From Halonotius pteroides (lineage in GTDB: Archaea; Halobacteriota; Halobacteria; Halobacteriales; Haloferacaceae): a stretch of DNA of 64,000 bases. The notes below the pieces were generated by a model. It searched no databases, had not been told where the DNA came from, and was given only the letters and a program-made list of their open reading frames with translations. The stretch is taken from positions 62,001 through 126,000 of the forward strand of contig NZ_QMDW01000001.1 of NCBI RefSeq assembly GCF_003605635.1, given 5' to 3'. Shown in pieces: positions 43,467 through 52,212 of this stretch (position 1 is the stretch's first letter; every line of letters begins with the position of its first letter). A program made the position numbers and the translations under genes.

Positions 43467-44546
43467 CTAGTCGGCGTTCGAGACCGCGGTATGGTACGGC
43501 TGGGCGGCGATCAGTTCGCGAAGCTCAGGCAAGGAGTCGCCACCCTCGCCGTGCATCGCGGTCATCACCGCGCCGACCTCCTGTCTGGAGATCTTCACAC
43601 CCCGGTCAGTAAGGGCATCTTCCGGGCGGCTTCGGAGCTCACGAAGCGTCCCAACCGCAAGCAGGAACGGCACCCCCCACGCCGCCATGGTGTTGCCGTG
43701 TCGCAGCGGCATCGCCTGCAGATAGCGTTCGGCATCATCAAGGAACGACCGGGCGTGGCTGACCGTGCGGCTGACGACGGTCGCCGCACCCTCTCGGTTG
43801 TCAGGATCGACGACAGACTCCTGATCAACACCTTCCTCGGCGAGCCATTCAGCCGGCAGGTAGACGTTGTTCTCCTCGGTGTAATCGTCGTAGACATCCT
43901 TTGAGATGTTGACCAACTGTAGCAGCAGGCCGAAATCGACAGCTGTGTCATACAGCTGTTGGCGGCGGTCGGCGGCGATCTCGCCGCGGGTCAACAGGTT
44001 CGTGATGAGCGTTCCAACGGTGCCGGCGGCATAGTAGCAGTACTCTTCAAGCTCCTCGCCGTCGTCGATCCGGAGCCCGCCAGCATCGGCGTGTCGCTCG
44101 ACGAACATCGCCATCCCGTCGACCAGTTCGCGCACCGGTGGAATAATCGCTGCTTGCACATCATCTGGCCGTTCCCCAAAGGCGGCAGCGATACGGGGGG
44201 CTTCGTCGACGACAATCCAGTCATCCGACTGCTCTTCGCGGGGGGGTAGCCACTCGTCGACGGCCGAGCGAAACGCATCGATATCGGTGTCGACCTCAGG
44301 GTCGATCGCCGCATCGTACGTATGGAGGAGGTCGGCCTGTGTGGCAGGTGGGATGTGGTTTGCGTCCTCAATCGTGTCAGCGACACGACAGAGAAGATAC
44401 CCCAGACAGATGTGTGTCGACATGGGTTCGTCCAACGCGTCGATCGTCAGCGCGAACGTGCGGGAAACCCCTTGCACCGCTTCGTGGCACCACGCGAGGT
44501 CGGCTTCGGGATCGGCGCCGGGAGGACGGGATTCGTGATCCGTCAT
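43467..44546 (-). CDS. Squalene/phytoene synthase family protein
   Basis: The 359-residue enzyme belongs to the trans-isoprenyl diphosphate head-to-head synthases. The first metal site is RVADTIED (residues 55-61), and the second is near residue 220 (NISKDVYDDYTEE). The N-terminal SRTFALTIDALDEPM is also family-typical. The length and N-terminal region point to farnesyl diphosphate farnesyltransferase (squalene synthase) rather than phytoene synthase, but this is inference. In haloarchaea squalene feeds membrane neutral lipids. With idsA it forms an isoprenoid pair. Confidence 0.88.
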   Translation of the reverse strand: MTDHESRPPGADPEADLAWCHEAVQGVSRTFALTIDALDEPMSTHICLGYLLCRVADTIEDANHIPPATQADLLHTYDAAIDPEVDTDIDAFRSAVDEWLPPREEQSDDWIVVDEAPRIAAAFGERPDDVQAAIIPPVRELVDGMAMFVERHADAGGLRIDDGEELEEYCYYAAGTVGTLITNLLTRGEIAADRRQQLYDTAVDFGLLLQLVNISKDVYDDYTEENNVYLPAEWLAEEGVDQESVVDPDNREGAATVVSRTVSHARSFLDDAERYLQAMPLRHGNTMAAWGVPFLLAVGTLRELRSRPEDALTDRGVKISRQEVGAVMTAMHGEGGDSLPELRELIAAQPYHTAVSNAD

Positions 44547-44573
44547 TCAAGTATCAATCCGTAGGGTGCGGGG

Positions 44574-44582
44574 CATAAAAAG
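44574..44582 (-). promoter_or_regulatory. TATA box of squalene synthase gene
   Basis: On the minus strand ctttttatg is centred 32 bases upstream of ATG 44546, giving a leaderless or nearly leaderless transcript. Confidence 0.5.
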
Positions 44583-44652
44583 TCTCTTGGGGTCGACCGG
44601 CCATCGCACCACCGTAGCAAGCCGGCGATCACCACACAAACCGTGGGAAGAT

Positions 44653-44660
44653 TCTTTTAT
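44653..44660 (+). promoter_or_regulatory. TATA box of liv operon
   Basis: tcttttat is centred about 31 bases upstream of ATG 44688. It and the minus-strand box at 44574-44582 stand about 75 bases apart in one divergent intergenic region. Confidence 0.5.
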
Positions 44661-44687
44661 CACCACTGCTGTTCTCCGGGCGAACGA

Positions 44688-45788
44688 ATGGAGCTATACG
44701 CACGCGGTCGACACCTACTACGCGACCAACCCGGGCTTGTGGTCGTCGCGGTCGCCACTCTGCTGTTGGTCGGTGACCTCCTCGGAAAGCTGCTCGGCGA
44801 CGGCCTCACTGCCGCGCGGTTCGGCGGGTTTGTCTGGGACGGGCTGGTGATCGGGCTACTCATCGGGCTGGCTGGGATCGGCCTCTCATTGACCTACAGC
44901 ATCCTTGGATTTGCGAACTTCGCTCACGGCGATTACATCTCGTGGGGTGCATTCTCAGGGTGGGCCGTTGCCTATCTCTTGGCTGGCATTGATCGGTATG
45001 CCGCCGGTGGCTTGTTGCTCATCGGGGCTGGTGACGGCCCTGCCCCCGGCGATGTCGGCGTCAGTATCACAAACACCCCTCTCAGCATCGTCGCCGGGCT
45101 CGTCGTCGCCGTCGGCTTCACGGTCGGCATCTCGCTGCTGATCGATCGGGCAGTCTACCGGCCGATCCGTGATGCTGACGGGATCACACTGCTTATCGCA
45201 AGTATCGGGGTCGCCTTCGCACTCCGGTATCTAATCGTCTTTTTCTTTTATAGTGGTCGACAGGGCGTCACCGACATTAGTCGGGTTCCGTCCTACGACA
45301 TCGGCGGCGTCGTCATCAACGCCCACGAGCTCACAATCGTCGTCATCGCTCTCGTGTTGATGGTCGGCGTCCATCTCCTCTTACAGCGAAGCAAGCTCGG
45401 CAAGGCGATGCGGGCGATGGCCGACAACCGCGATCTCGCACAGGTGACCGGAATTCCGGTCGAGGGCGTGATCCGAACAACGTGGATTCTCGGCGGTGGG
45501 CTGGCCGGCGCGGCCGGCTACCTCGTCGTCCTTACACAGGGCACCATCGCTTATGATCTCGGCTGGTTGCTGCTACTGTTGATTTTCGCTGCCGTCATCA
45601 TGGGCGGGATCGGCTCAGTGTACGGCGCGATCGTCGGTGGTCTCGTCATCGGGTTGGCGAGTCGGCTGTCGCTGATCTGGCTGACCGGCGATCTCTCCAG
45701 TTTTGCCGAGCCCGTCGCCTTCGGGCTGATGATCTTTGTGCTGTTGTTCCGTCCAGAGGGTATCTTCGGCGGGGTGAGTACCGCATGA
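44688..45788 (+). CDS. livH: Branched-chain amino acid ABC permease LivH-like
   Basis: The 366-residue permease has about eight to nine helices. LivH signature segments are LTYSILGFANFAHGDYISWG near residue 65, RPIRDADGITLLIASIGVAF, and the coupling-loop region GKAMRAMADNRDLAQVTGIP, where the EAA-type contact with the ATPase is made. A Gly/Pro loop of about 30 residues in the middle is an insertion relative to bacterial LivH. ATG 44688 is set by the TATA box and the hydrophilic N-terminus. It overlaps livM by four bases. Confidence 0.9.
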   Translation: MELYARGRHLLRDQPGLVVVAVATLLLVGDLLGKLLGDGLTAARFGGFVWDGLVIGLLIGLAGIGLSLTYSILGFANFAHGDYISWGAFSGWAVAYLLAGIDRYAAGGLLLIGAGDGPAPGDVGVSITNTPLSIVAGLVVAVGFTVGISLLIDRAVYRPIRDADGITLLIASIGVAFALRYLIVFFFYSGRQGVTDISRVPSYDIGGVVINAHELTIVVIALVLMVGVHLLLQRSKLGKAMRAMADNRDLAQVTGIPVEGVIRTTWILGGGLAGAAGYLVVLTQGTIAYDLGWLLLLLIFAAVIMGGIGSVYGAIVGGLVIGLASRLSLIWLTGDLSSFAEPVAFGLMIFVLLFRPEGIFGGVSTA

Positions 45789-47155
45789 GCAGCGATCAGT
45801 TCCAGACCGGTCGGCTCACGCAGTTCCGCGAGCTGCTCGAACGCTCCGATGCCGCACTCGTTCTCACAGCGATGGCCGCGTTCTACCTGCTCTTTCTGGG
45901 GATCGGCGCGATTCTCAACTACGATGTCGCGGGCCTCATCTCGATTCTCGGCCAGGTTACCTTTTTCACCGCGGTCTACGCGCTGATCGTTCTCGCGTTA
46001 AATCTCCATTGGGGGTACGCCGGACTGTTCAATATCGGGATTGCTGGCTTCATGGCCGTCGGCGTCTATACGATGGCGATGTTGACCGCGCCGCCGACAG
46101 GCTCGCCGCCCGGCCTCGGTCTCCCGGTCGCGGTCGGGATCGTCGGCGGCATGCTCGCGGCCGCACTTGTTGGGCTCGTGACCGCGTTGCCGGCCCTCCG
46201 GCTGCGCGCCGACTACCTCGCCATTGTCACGGTCGCCATTTCTGAGATCATCCGGTTGACCTACAACTCCCCGGCGTTTAGCACGTTCACGCTGCCCGGC
46301 GGTATTGCTCTCGGCACCGGCGGGGCCAGCGGCATCGGTACCGTCCCGAGCAACCCCGTTCAGGCGATCTACTACGTCGATCCGAGTAGTGCGGCGTCAG
46401 GAACAACGCCGATCGGGGCCGCTATCTTTGGTTTCTTTGAGGCTGTATTCGGCGTCGTGCGGAGTGCCGTCATCGTCGACCTCACCTACGGGCTGGTGCT
46501 TGCAGTCGTTGTGTTCCTCGTCTACACGCTGTTGGCTCGCGTCGGCAACTCGCCGTTCGGTCGCGTGCTCAAGGCGATCCGGGAAGACGAGGTCGTCGCC
46601 AAATCACTCGGCAAGGACACCAACCGCTTCAAAATCAAGACGTTCATGCTCGGCTGCGCGCTGATGGGGCTGGCCGGCGTGCTCTGGCAAGGGTTTGGCA
46701 CCGGCGCGGTCTACCCGCAGGCGTTCCGCCCCGAGCTCACCTTCTACATCTTCATTGCGGTCATCATCGGCGGGGCTGGCTCGAACACCGGCAGCGTCCT
46801 CGGTGGGGCAGTCTTCGCCAACCTGCTTTTCCTGTTGCCGCAGTATCTCCCAAACATCATCGAACAGACGTTTTCGATCCAGGCCGACCCCAACAACTTC
46901 ATCGCCGCGGTCGGCCCGATCGCAGCCGGCGAGATCGCCCCCCTATTGGGCTACATCCTGAACCAACGGCTCCCCGCGCTCCGGTTTGTCTTCGTCGGTG
47001 TGTTGTTGGTCTATCTGATGCAAAATCGCCCCGAGGGGTTGCTCGGCCACCGCACCGAGACGGCTGCGGCGGTCAATCTTAGTGAGGGCCACACAGCAGC
47101 AGAACAAACCGGGTCGGATCTAACTGCCCCCGAGGGAGGTGTCGACGATGAGTAG
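45785..47155 (+). CDS. livM: Branched-chain amino acid ABC permease LivM-like
   Basis: The 456-residue permease pairs with LivH. It has about ten helices; visible LivM features are LNLHWGYAGLFNIGIAGFMA, LRADYLAIVTVAISEIIRLT and the coupling loop GRVLKAIREDEVVAKSLGKD. The region after YVDPSSAASGTTPIGA is an extra loop, probably extracellular. The C-terminal tail is polar and acidic. It overlaps the preceding and following genes (ATGA and eight bases), so the four genes form a translationally coupled operon. The substrate could be branched-chain amino acids, amides or other small polar compounds. Confidence 0.9.
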   Translation: MSSDQFQTGRLTQFRELLERSDAALVLTAMAAFYLLFLGIGAILNYDVAGLISILGQVTFFTAVYALIVLALNLHWGYAGLFNIGIAGFMAVGVYTMAMLTAPPTGSPPGLGLPVAVGIVGGMLAAALVGLVTALPALRLRADYLAIVTVAISEIIRLTYNSPAFSTFTLPGGIALGTGGASGIGTVPSNPVQAIYYVDPSSAASGTTPIGAAIFGFFEAVFGVVRSAVIVDLTYGLVLAVVVFLVYTLLARVGNSPFGRVLKAIREDEVVAKSLGKDTNRFKIKTFMLGCALMGLAGVLWQGFGTGAVYPQAFRPELTFYIFIAVIIGGAGSNTGSVLGGAVFANLLFLLPQYLPNIIEQTFSIQADPNNFIAAVGPIAAGEIAPLLGYILNQRLPALRFVFVGVLLVYLMQNRPEGLLGHRTETAAAVNLSEGHTAAEQTGSDLTAPEGGVDDE

Positions 47156-47993
47156 CGAGTCAGCCGTCGATGGTGTCGGTGAAGATTCCGCCGCCATCAA
47201 CGCCGCCGGAGACAGCGGTGAAGAACCACCGCTCCGCGTCGAAAACCTGCGTAAAGAGTTCGGCGGCATCACCGCCGTCGATGGGGCGTCGTTCGAAGTT
47301 GCCGATGGATCCCTGACCGGGTTGATCGGGCCGAACGGCGCGGGGAAATCGACGACGTTCAACTGCATTACCGGGGTTCAGGAGCCGACCGGCGGCGCGG
47401 TCTACTTCAACGGGTCGGATATCGCCGGCCGTGCGCCGAACGCTATCGTCAACCGCGGGCTCGTGCGAACCTTCCAGATCGCCCGCGAGTTGGCCGAGAT
47501 GACCGTCCTCGAAAACCTGATGCTCGCCCCACAGCGACAGCAGGGCGAGGCCCTCTACCGGTCGGTACTCCCGCCGTTCAGAGATGGTGTGATCGAGGAG
47601 GAAACCGAGCTGCGCGAGGCGGTGTGGGAATCCCTTGAGTTCTTCGAGATCGACCACCTCGCCGAGGAGCAGGCCGGCAATCTCTCCGGCGGCCAACGAA
47701 AGCTGCTGGAGTTGGCTCGCGCGCTGATGACCGACCCGGACATGCTGCTGTTGGACGAGCCGTTTGCCGGCGTCAATCCGACCCTAGAGGCGAAGCTGCT
47801 CGACCGCATCAACCAACTGCGAGCCGAGGAGGGGCTGACCTTTCTGTTGGTCGAACACGACATGGACATCATCATGGAGCACTGTGATCCCGTTATTGTG
47901 ATGCATCAGGGCCACGTCTTGGCCGAGGGTCGTCCCGGGGAAATCCGGAACAATGAGCGCGTTGTCGATGCCTACTTTGGTGAGCAACGATGA
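47148..47993 (+). CDS. livG: ABC transporter ATPase LivG-like
   Basis: The 281-residue ATPase has GPNGAGKST (Walker A), LSGGQRKLLELARALM (signature), LLLDEP (Walker B) and VEHDMDIIMEHCD (switch His). LivG-type features are the insertion after Walker A with RGLVRTFQIARELAEMTVLE and the C-terminal NERVVDAYFG. The first 25 residues are acidic and disordered. The ATG at 47148 overlaps the livM end by eight bases; a GTG at 47139 is possible. Confidence 0.92.
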   Translation: MSSESAVDGVGEDSAAINAAGDSGEEPPLRVENLRKEFGGITAVDGASFEVADGSLTGLIGPNGAGKSTTFNCITGVQEPTGGAVYFNGSDIAGRAPNAIVNRGLVRTFQIARELAEMTVLENLMLAPQRQQGEALYRSVLPPFRDGVIEEETELREAVWESLEFFEIDHLAEEQAGNLSGGQRKLLELARALMTDPDMLLLDEPFAGVNPTLEAKLLDRINQLRAEEGLTFLLVEHDMDIIMEHCDPVIVMHQGHVLAEGRPGEIRNNERVVDAYFGEQR

Positions 47994-48736
47994 GTGAGAC
48001 GACCGCAACCACCGAGGTGGCGACCTACGACGACAGCCTGCTGTGTGTTCGGTCGCTAGACGCCGGCTACGGCGACCTCCAAATCCTCGAAACCGTTGAC
48101 CTCGATGTCGCCGACGGCGAGTACGTCACGATCGTCGGGCCAAACGGCGCGGGCAAATCGACGACGATGAAATCGGTCTTCGGGCTGACGACATACATGG
48201 GCGGTCAAATCGAGTTCAACGATGAACCGATCCACGGGCTCCGCCCCGAAGAGATCATCCACCACGGAATTGGCTACGTGCCGCAGTCGGACAACGTCTT
48301 CCCGTCGCTGTCGGTCACAGAAAACCTCGAAATGGGCGCGTATGTACTCGATAGCGTACCCGACGACGCCATGCAGGCCGTCTACGACCGGTTCCCCATC
48401 TTAGAAGAGCGACAGGGCCAGAAGGCGGGCACGATGTCGGGTGGCCAACAGCAGATGCTGGCGATGGGGCGGGCGTTGATGCTCGATCCTGACCTGCTGT
48501 TGCTCGATGAGCCGAGTGCCGGCCTCGCGCCCGACCTCGTCGACGACATGTTCGACCGGATCGACCGCATCAACGACGATGGGACGGCGATCCTCATGGT
48601 CGAACAGAACGCAAAGGAGGCACTCAAACGCTGTGACCGCAGCTACGTCCTCGTCCAAGGGAAAAATCGCTACGAGGAGGACGGCGACGCGTTGTTGAAC
48701 GATCCGGCGGTCAGAAAGCAGTTCCTCGGCGGCTAA
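47990..48736 (+). CDS. livF: ABC transporter ATPase LivF-like
   Basis: The second ATPase (248 residues) shows GPNGAGKST, MSGGQQQMLAMGRALM, LLLDEPSAGLAP and VEQNAKEALKRCD with the switch residue Gln in place of His. This is typical of LivF. Its start overlaps livG by four bases. The short shared domain order and the N-terminal extension TTATTEVATYDDSLL mark the haloarchaeal form. It pairs with LivG in the transporter and ends ten bases before the convergent binding-protein gene. Confidence 0.92.
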   Translation: MSETTATTEVATYDDSLLCVRSLDAGYGDLQILETVDLDVADGEYVTIVGPNGAGKSTTMKSVFGLTTYMGGQIEFNDEPIHGLRPEEIIHHGIGYVPQSDNVFPSLSVTENLEMGAYVLDSVPDDAMQAVYDRFPILEERQGQKAGTMSGGQQQMLAMGRALMLDPDLLLLDEPSAGLAPDLVDDMFDRIDRINDDGTAILMVEQNAKEALKRCDRSYVLVQGKNRYEEDGDALLNDPAVRKQFLGG

Positions 48737-48745
48737 GACGCGGGC

Positions 48746-49972
48746 TTACGCGGAGAACGCGATTTCCTCGATGGTCTCGACCCCACCGCCCTCCTGGAAG
48801 CCGAACAGTTCGTAGGTTGCGGCCTTGAGGTCGCCGTTGTCGTCGAAGTCAACCGCACTGGAGGCACCCTTGTACTGAATCTCGGTACCCTCAGCAGCCA
48901 TCGCTAGCCCGTCAGCCAGCGTTGATGGTGTCACTTCCTCGCCGCCAGGATTGGCGACGGCCTGCATCTGCTCGGCGATTGCCGGGCCGCTGTTTTCGCC
49001 GGCGGCGGCATTGGCAAGCAGGCAGACGGCCGTTGCGTCAAAGGCCTGTGAGGTGAAGACGCCGGGTTCTGAATCGTAGGCGTCCTGATATTCGGTGGTA
49101 AAGAACTCATTGCCGGGGCCGGCCGCAAGCGGTGCGGTGCCCTGCACGTTCGACATCGCGTTGCCGACATCGCTCGGCAGGGCCGAGTCTCGAAGGCCAT
49201 CGGTGACGAGGAACGGGGTCTCGCCGGCGTACTCCGAGTAGAAATCGCGGAACAACTGGACGCCGCTTTCTGGGTAACCAATAACGATGACGACACCCGG
49301 ATCGTCGCTGAGGGCTTGACTCAGTTGCGAGCTGTAGGAACTCGCACCTTTTGGGAACGAAACCTGGTTCTGCACGGTTCCGCCGTACGCCGAGGCGAAG
49401 CTCTCGGAGAGAAGCTGTCCGTAGGAGTTGTTGACATACAGCGTCGCCGCCGTCGACGCGCCGATGTTCTCGCTGGCGACCTGTGCCAGCACCTCGCCCT
49501 GCAAGGCGTCGGTCGGCGGGGTTCGCCAAATAAGGTTGTTGTCGTCGAGGTCAGTAATCGCTGGCGACGTTGAGGCTGGCGAGCAGCCGACGACACTATT
49601 CGGAATAAACACGTTCTCTGCGACCTGAATCGTAACTTCGGAACCAGCCGCACCGGTGACAGCCGGGTAGCCAGCGTCGACGAGCGCGCTTGCGGCCGTC
49701 TGGCCGGCGTTGGGATCGGTCTGTGTATCTTCGACCTGGCTGTCGATGGTGAACTCGGTGTTCCCCTCAAGCAGCGTGAACGGGAGCGTCGCGCCGTCAC
49801 GGATCGGCTGGCCGAGATTGCCGAGCCCACCGGAAAGCGGCATCAACACACCTTGGCTGAGCGTTCGACCGCCGCCATCGCCGCCGCCGTTGCCGGCACA
49901 GCCAGCCAGCGCGACCGTTCCGCTTGCACCCAATGCTTTCAGGACATCCCGTCTTCGTATGTTGTGTGACAT
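48746..49972 (-). CDS. livK: Branched-chain amino acid-type binding lipoprotein
   Basis: The 408-residue protein has a Tat-lipoprotein signal (RRRDVLKALGASGTVALAGC) and the two-lobe fold of LivJ/LivK-type receptors. Motifs are GVLMPLSGGLGNLGQPIRDG near the N-terminus, SPAITDLDDNNLIWRTPPTD and VVIVIGYPESGVQLFRDFYS. It is the likely receptor for the Liv permease. The gene is on the opposite strand to livHMGF, convergent with only nine bases between the stops. That is unusual, since binding proteins often lead such operons. Confidence 0.9.
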   Translation of the reverse strand: MSHNIRRRDVLKALGASGTVALAGCAGNGGGDGGGRTLSQGVLMPLSGGLGNLGQPIRDGATLPFTLLEGNTEFTIDSQVEDTQTDPNAGQTAASALVDAGYPAVTGAAGSEVTIQVAENVFIPNSVVGCSPASTSPAITDLDDNNLIWRTPPTDALQGEVLAQVASENIGASTAATLYVNNSYGQLLSESFASAYGGTVQNQVSFPKGASSYSSQLSQALSDDPGVVIVIGYPESGVQLFRDFYSEYAGETPFLVTDGLRDSALPSDVGNAMSNVQGTAPLAAGPGNEFFTTEYQDAYDSEPGVFTSQAFDATAVCLLANAAAGENSGPAIAEQMQAVANPGGEEVTPSTLADGLAMAAEGTEIQYKGASSAVDFDDNGDLKAATYELFGFQEGGGVETIEEIAFSA

Positions 49973-50131
49973 ATTTACCCACACGTACCTGACAGCTCGT
50001 ATTAAATCCCAGGGGTAGTCGCGAAACGAGCCGACACAGTCGGGATCCCGTCGGTGAAAATGCAAACACAGCGCGGTGAGGCGTCAGTAACGAGGCAACA
50101 CCAGCATGGCTGTCTCGGGTTGGGGGTGGTG

Positions 50132-52018
50132 TCAGTCGTGTGGATGCAACTGGTCGATCGCCTCATGTACCGACTCCGTCCGACCGAGAATCGTCAGGTG
50201 ATCGCCGTACTCCAAGTTGAGGCTGGCTTCCGGCACGGTGTTTTCCTCGTCGCGGCTAACGAGTGCGACGATACAGCCTTCGGGGAGCGTCTCGTTGACA
50301 TCGCTGATCGTTTTGCTGGCCAGCGATTCGTCGGTCACCTCAACCTCCTGGACGTCGCCGCTGCGACCAAGTTCCGTCATCCACCGCGACATCGCCGGCC
50401 GCTCGATGAGGTTGTCGATCCCCCACGCTGTCGAGGCCGACGACGAGATGGTCTTGACACCAAGCTCCTCGAAGGCATCGACGTTGTCCGGCTCGTTGAC
50501 GCGGGTGATGACCGTCTCGGTGTCAAACGTCGATTCCGCAAGCTGTGCCACAAGCAGGTTGGTATCGTCGTCGCCGGTGGCCGCGACGATCGTTTTCGAC
50601 TGCTCACCCCCGGCTTTTCGCAGCAGTTCAACGTTTGTGCCGTCACCCTCCCGTACACTGAGCCCCTTATTACGAAGGGCCTCGGCCGCCGACTTTCGCT
50701 CCTCGATGATCACGACATTCTCGCCGCGTTCTTCGAGTCGTTCAGCCAGTTCTGTACCGACACGTCCGCCGCCGATGATGAGTACACGCATTGGAATCAC
50801 GTTGAACCATTCCGCAAGCTGTCGTGCAAACCCGCCCTCAAAGACAACTGTAAGCAGGATCACCAGAAAGACCGTGCCTGCAAGAATACTCGCGCCCTCC
50901 GGGTTCGAGGGGGCCGCCGGCGTTCCGAGTTGGATCGCAAACAGCGTGGCGACGCTGGCGGGGATAATCCCACGCGGGCCAACAAAGCTCATAAACAGTT
51001 TTTCACCGCGGGTGAACCGATCGCCGGTCGTTGACAGAAACACTAACAGCGGTCGCAAAACGAGGGCGACCACCGCGACAACAGCCAGTCCAGCGAGCCC
51101 AAGATCCAGCAGGGTCTCAAACTCGATCAACGCGGCAAGGGCGATAAAGACAAACGAGAGGACGATGATCGTGATATCGCCCTTGAACTCCTCGATCTCG
51201 GCCTCATACGGCAGGCCAACGTTTCCGAGGACGATCCCAGCGGTTGCCACCGCCGCAACCCCGGATTCGGTCACGATCGTATCCGCGGCACTGTAGGCCA
51301 CAATCGCGCCAACAAGCGTCAGCAACCGGGCGTTCTGTGGCGTCCAGCCCGTTGGCGTCCGCACACGGGTGAGGAGAAACCACAAGATCGCCGAGATAAC
51401 GAGCCCGATGAAGACACCGACGCTCAATCGCTCGATAAAATCAGTCAGATACGCCAGCGGTGTTGCCCCCTGTGCTGCGAGGAGTTTGAAGATTACAACC
51501 GCAAGGATTGCCGCTGTCACGTCGTTGACAATGCCTTCGGTTTCAAGGGCGGCAGCAACGCGATCACGCACCGGGACGACCGCGAGAATTGGTGTAATAA
51601 CTGTTGGCCCAGTGGCAATAAGTAAGGCCCCGATGAGTGCCGCGATCCCCCAGGTAGTGTTGAGAAAGAACCGGATAGCAAGCGTTGTGCCGATAAAGGA
51701 GAGCGCGGCCCCAACTGTGATCAGCCGGAGTGCTGCGGAGGGTGATTCACGCAGTTTCTCGATCTTAAGATGAAACGAGCCCTCAAACACGATGATTGCC
51801 ACGCTCAGCCCAACGATCGTTGTGAGAGCCCCACCGAAGACATCCTGCGTGACAATCGAGAGCCCTTTTGGGCCGACGGCAACGCCGGACAGAATCAAAA
51901 AGAGAACACTAGGGACACGAAATCGGTCTGCGAGCACCTGTGATGTGACGCCTAAGCCGAGGATAACCGCGACGATCAACAGCATGTTTGTACCACCCTC
52001 ACCGACAAGCGGAATCAT
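50132..52018 (-). CDS. Na+/H+ antiporter with C-terminal TrkA domains
   Basis: Residues ~1-395 are a CPA-type antiporter with about twelve helices, including ATGPTVITPILAVVPV and the core SESGVAAVATAGIVLGN-like motif. The C-terminal part (~410-628) has TrkA-N (MRVLIIGGGRVGTELAERLE, the NAD-binding GxGxxG) and TrkA-C (LEYGDHLTILGRTESVHEAI). NAD(H) or nucleotide binding probably gates cation exchange, in the manner of KefC-like systems. Cation identity (Na+ or K+) is not readable. ATG 52018 is preferred; 52090 and 51985 are alternatives. Confidence 0.85.
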   Translation of the reverse strand: MIPLVGEGGTNMLLIVAVILGLGVTSQVLADRFRVPSVLFLILSGVAVGPKGLSIVTQDVFGGALTTIVGLSVAIIVFEGSFHLKIEKLRESPSAALRLITVGAALSFIGTTLAIRFFLNTTWGIAALIGALLIATGPTVITPILAVVPVRDRVAAALETEGIVNDVTAAILAVVIFKLLAAQGATPLAYLTDFIERLSVGVFIGLVISAILWFLLTRVRTPTGWTPQNARLLTLVGAIVAYSAADTIVTESGVAAVATAGIVLGNVGLPYEAEIEEFKGDITIIVLSFVFIALAALIEFETLLDLGLAGLAVVAVVALVLRPLLVFLSTTGDRFTRGEKLFMSFVGPRGIIPASVATLFAIQLGTPAAPSNPEGASILAGTVFLVILLTVVFEGGFARQLAEWFNVIPMRVLIIGGGRVGTELAERLEERGENVVIIEERKSAAEALRNKGLSVREGDGTNVELLRKAGGEQSKTIVAATGDDDTNLLVAQLAESTFDTETVITRVNEPDNVDAFEELGVKTISSSASTAWGIDNLIERPAMSRWMTELGRSGDVQEVEVTDESLASKTISDVNETLPEGCIVALVSRDEENTVPEASLNLEYGDHLTILGRTESVHEAIDQLHPHD

Positions 52019-52212
52019 CGGGTTCCCCCGGCGTGCTGAACCCAGCGAGTGGTGGCCATCAACAGTTACCTTACCCTCATCAACGTACATAAGTAGCTTT
52101 GTTGCGCGCCGTCAGTGGCTCACGGTATCGACGCCCAGCGGCTGGGAGTCGGTCGTATGCTGCGTAACGACGGTTCCGGTGGCGTTAGCCACGACCGCTA
52201 CGTCCTCCACAG

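Noticed and set aside
50217-51296. Plus-strand open frame (359 codons) opposite the antiporter
   Set aside because: Ser/Arg-rich shadow of helices; no recognisable domain.
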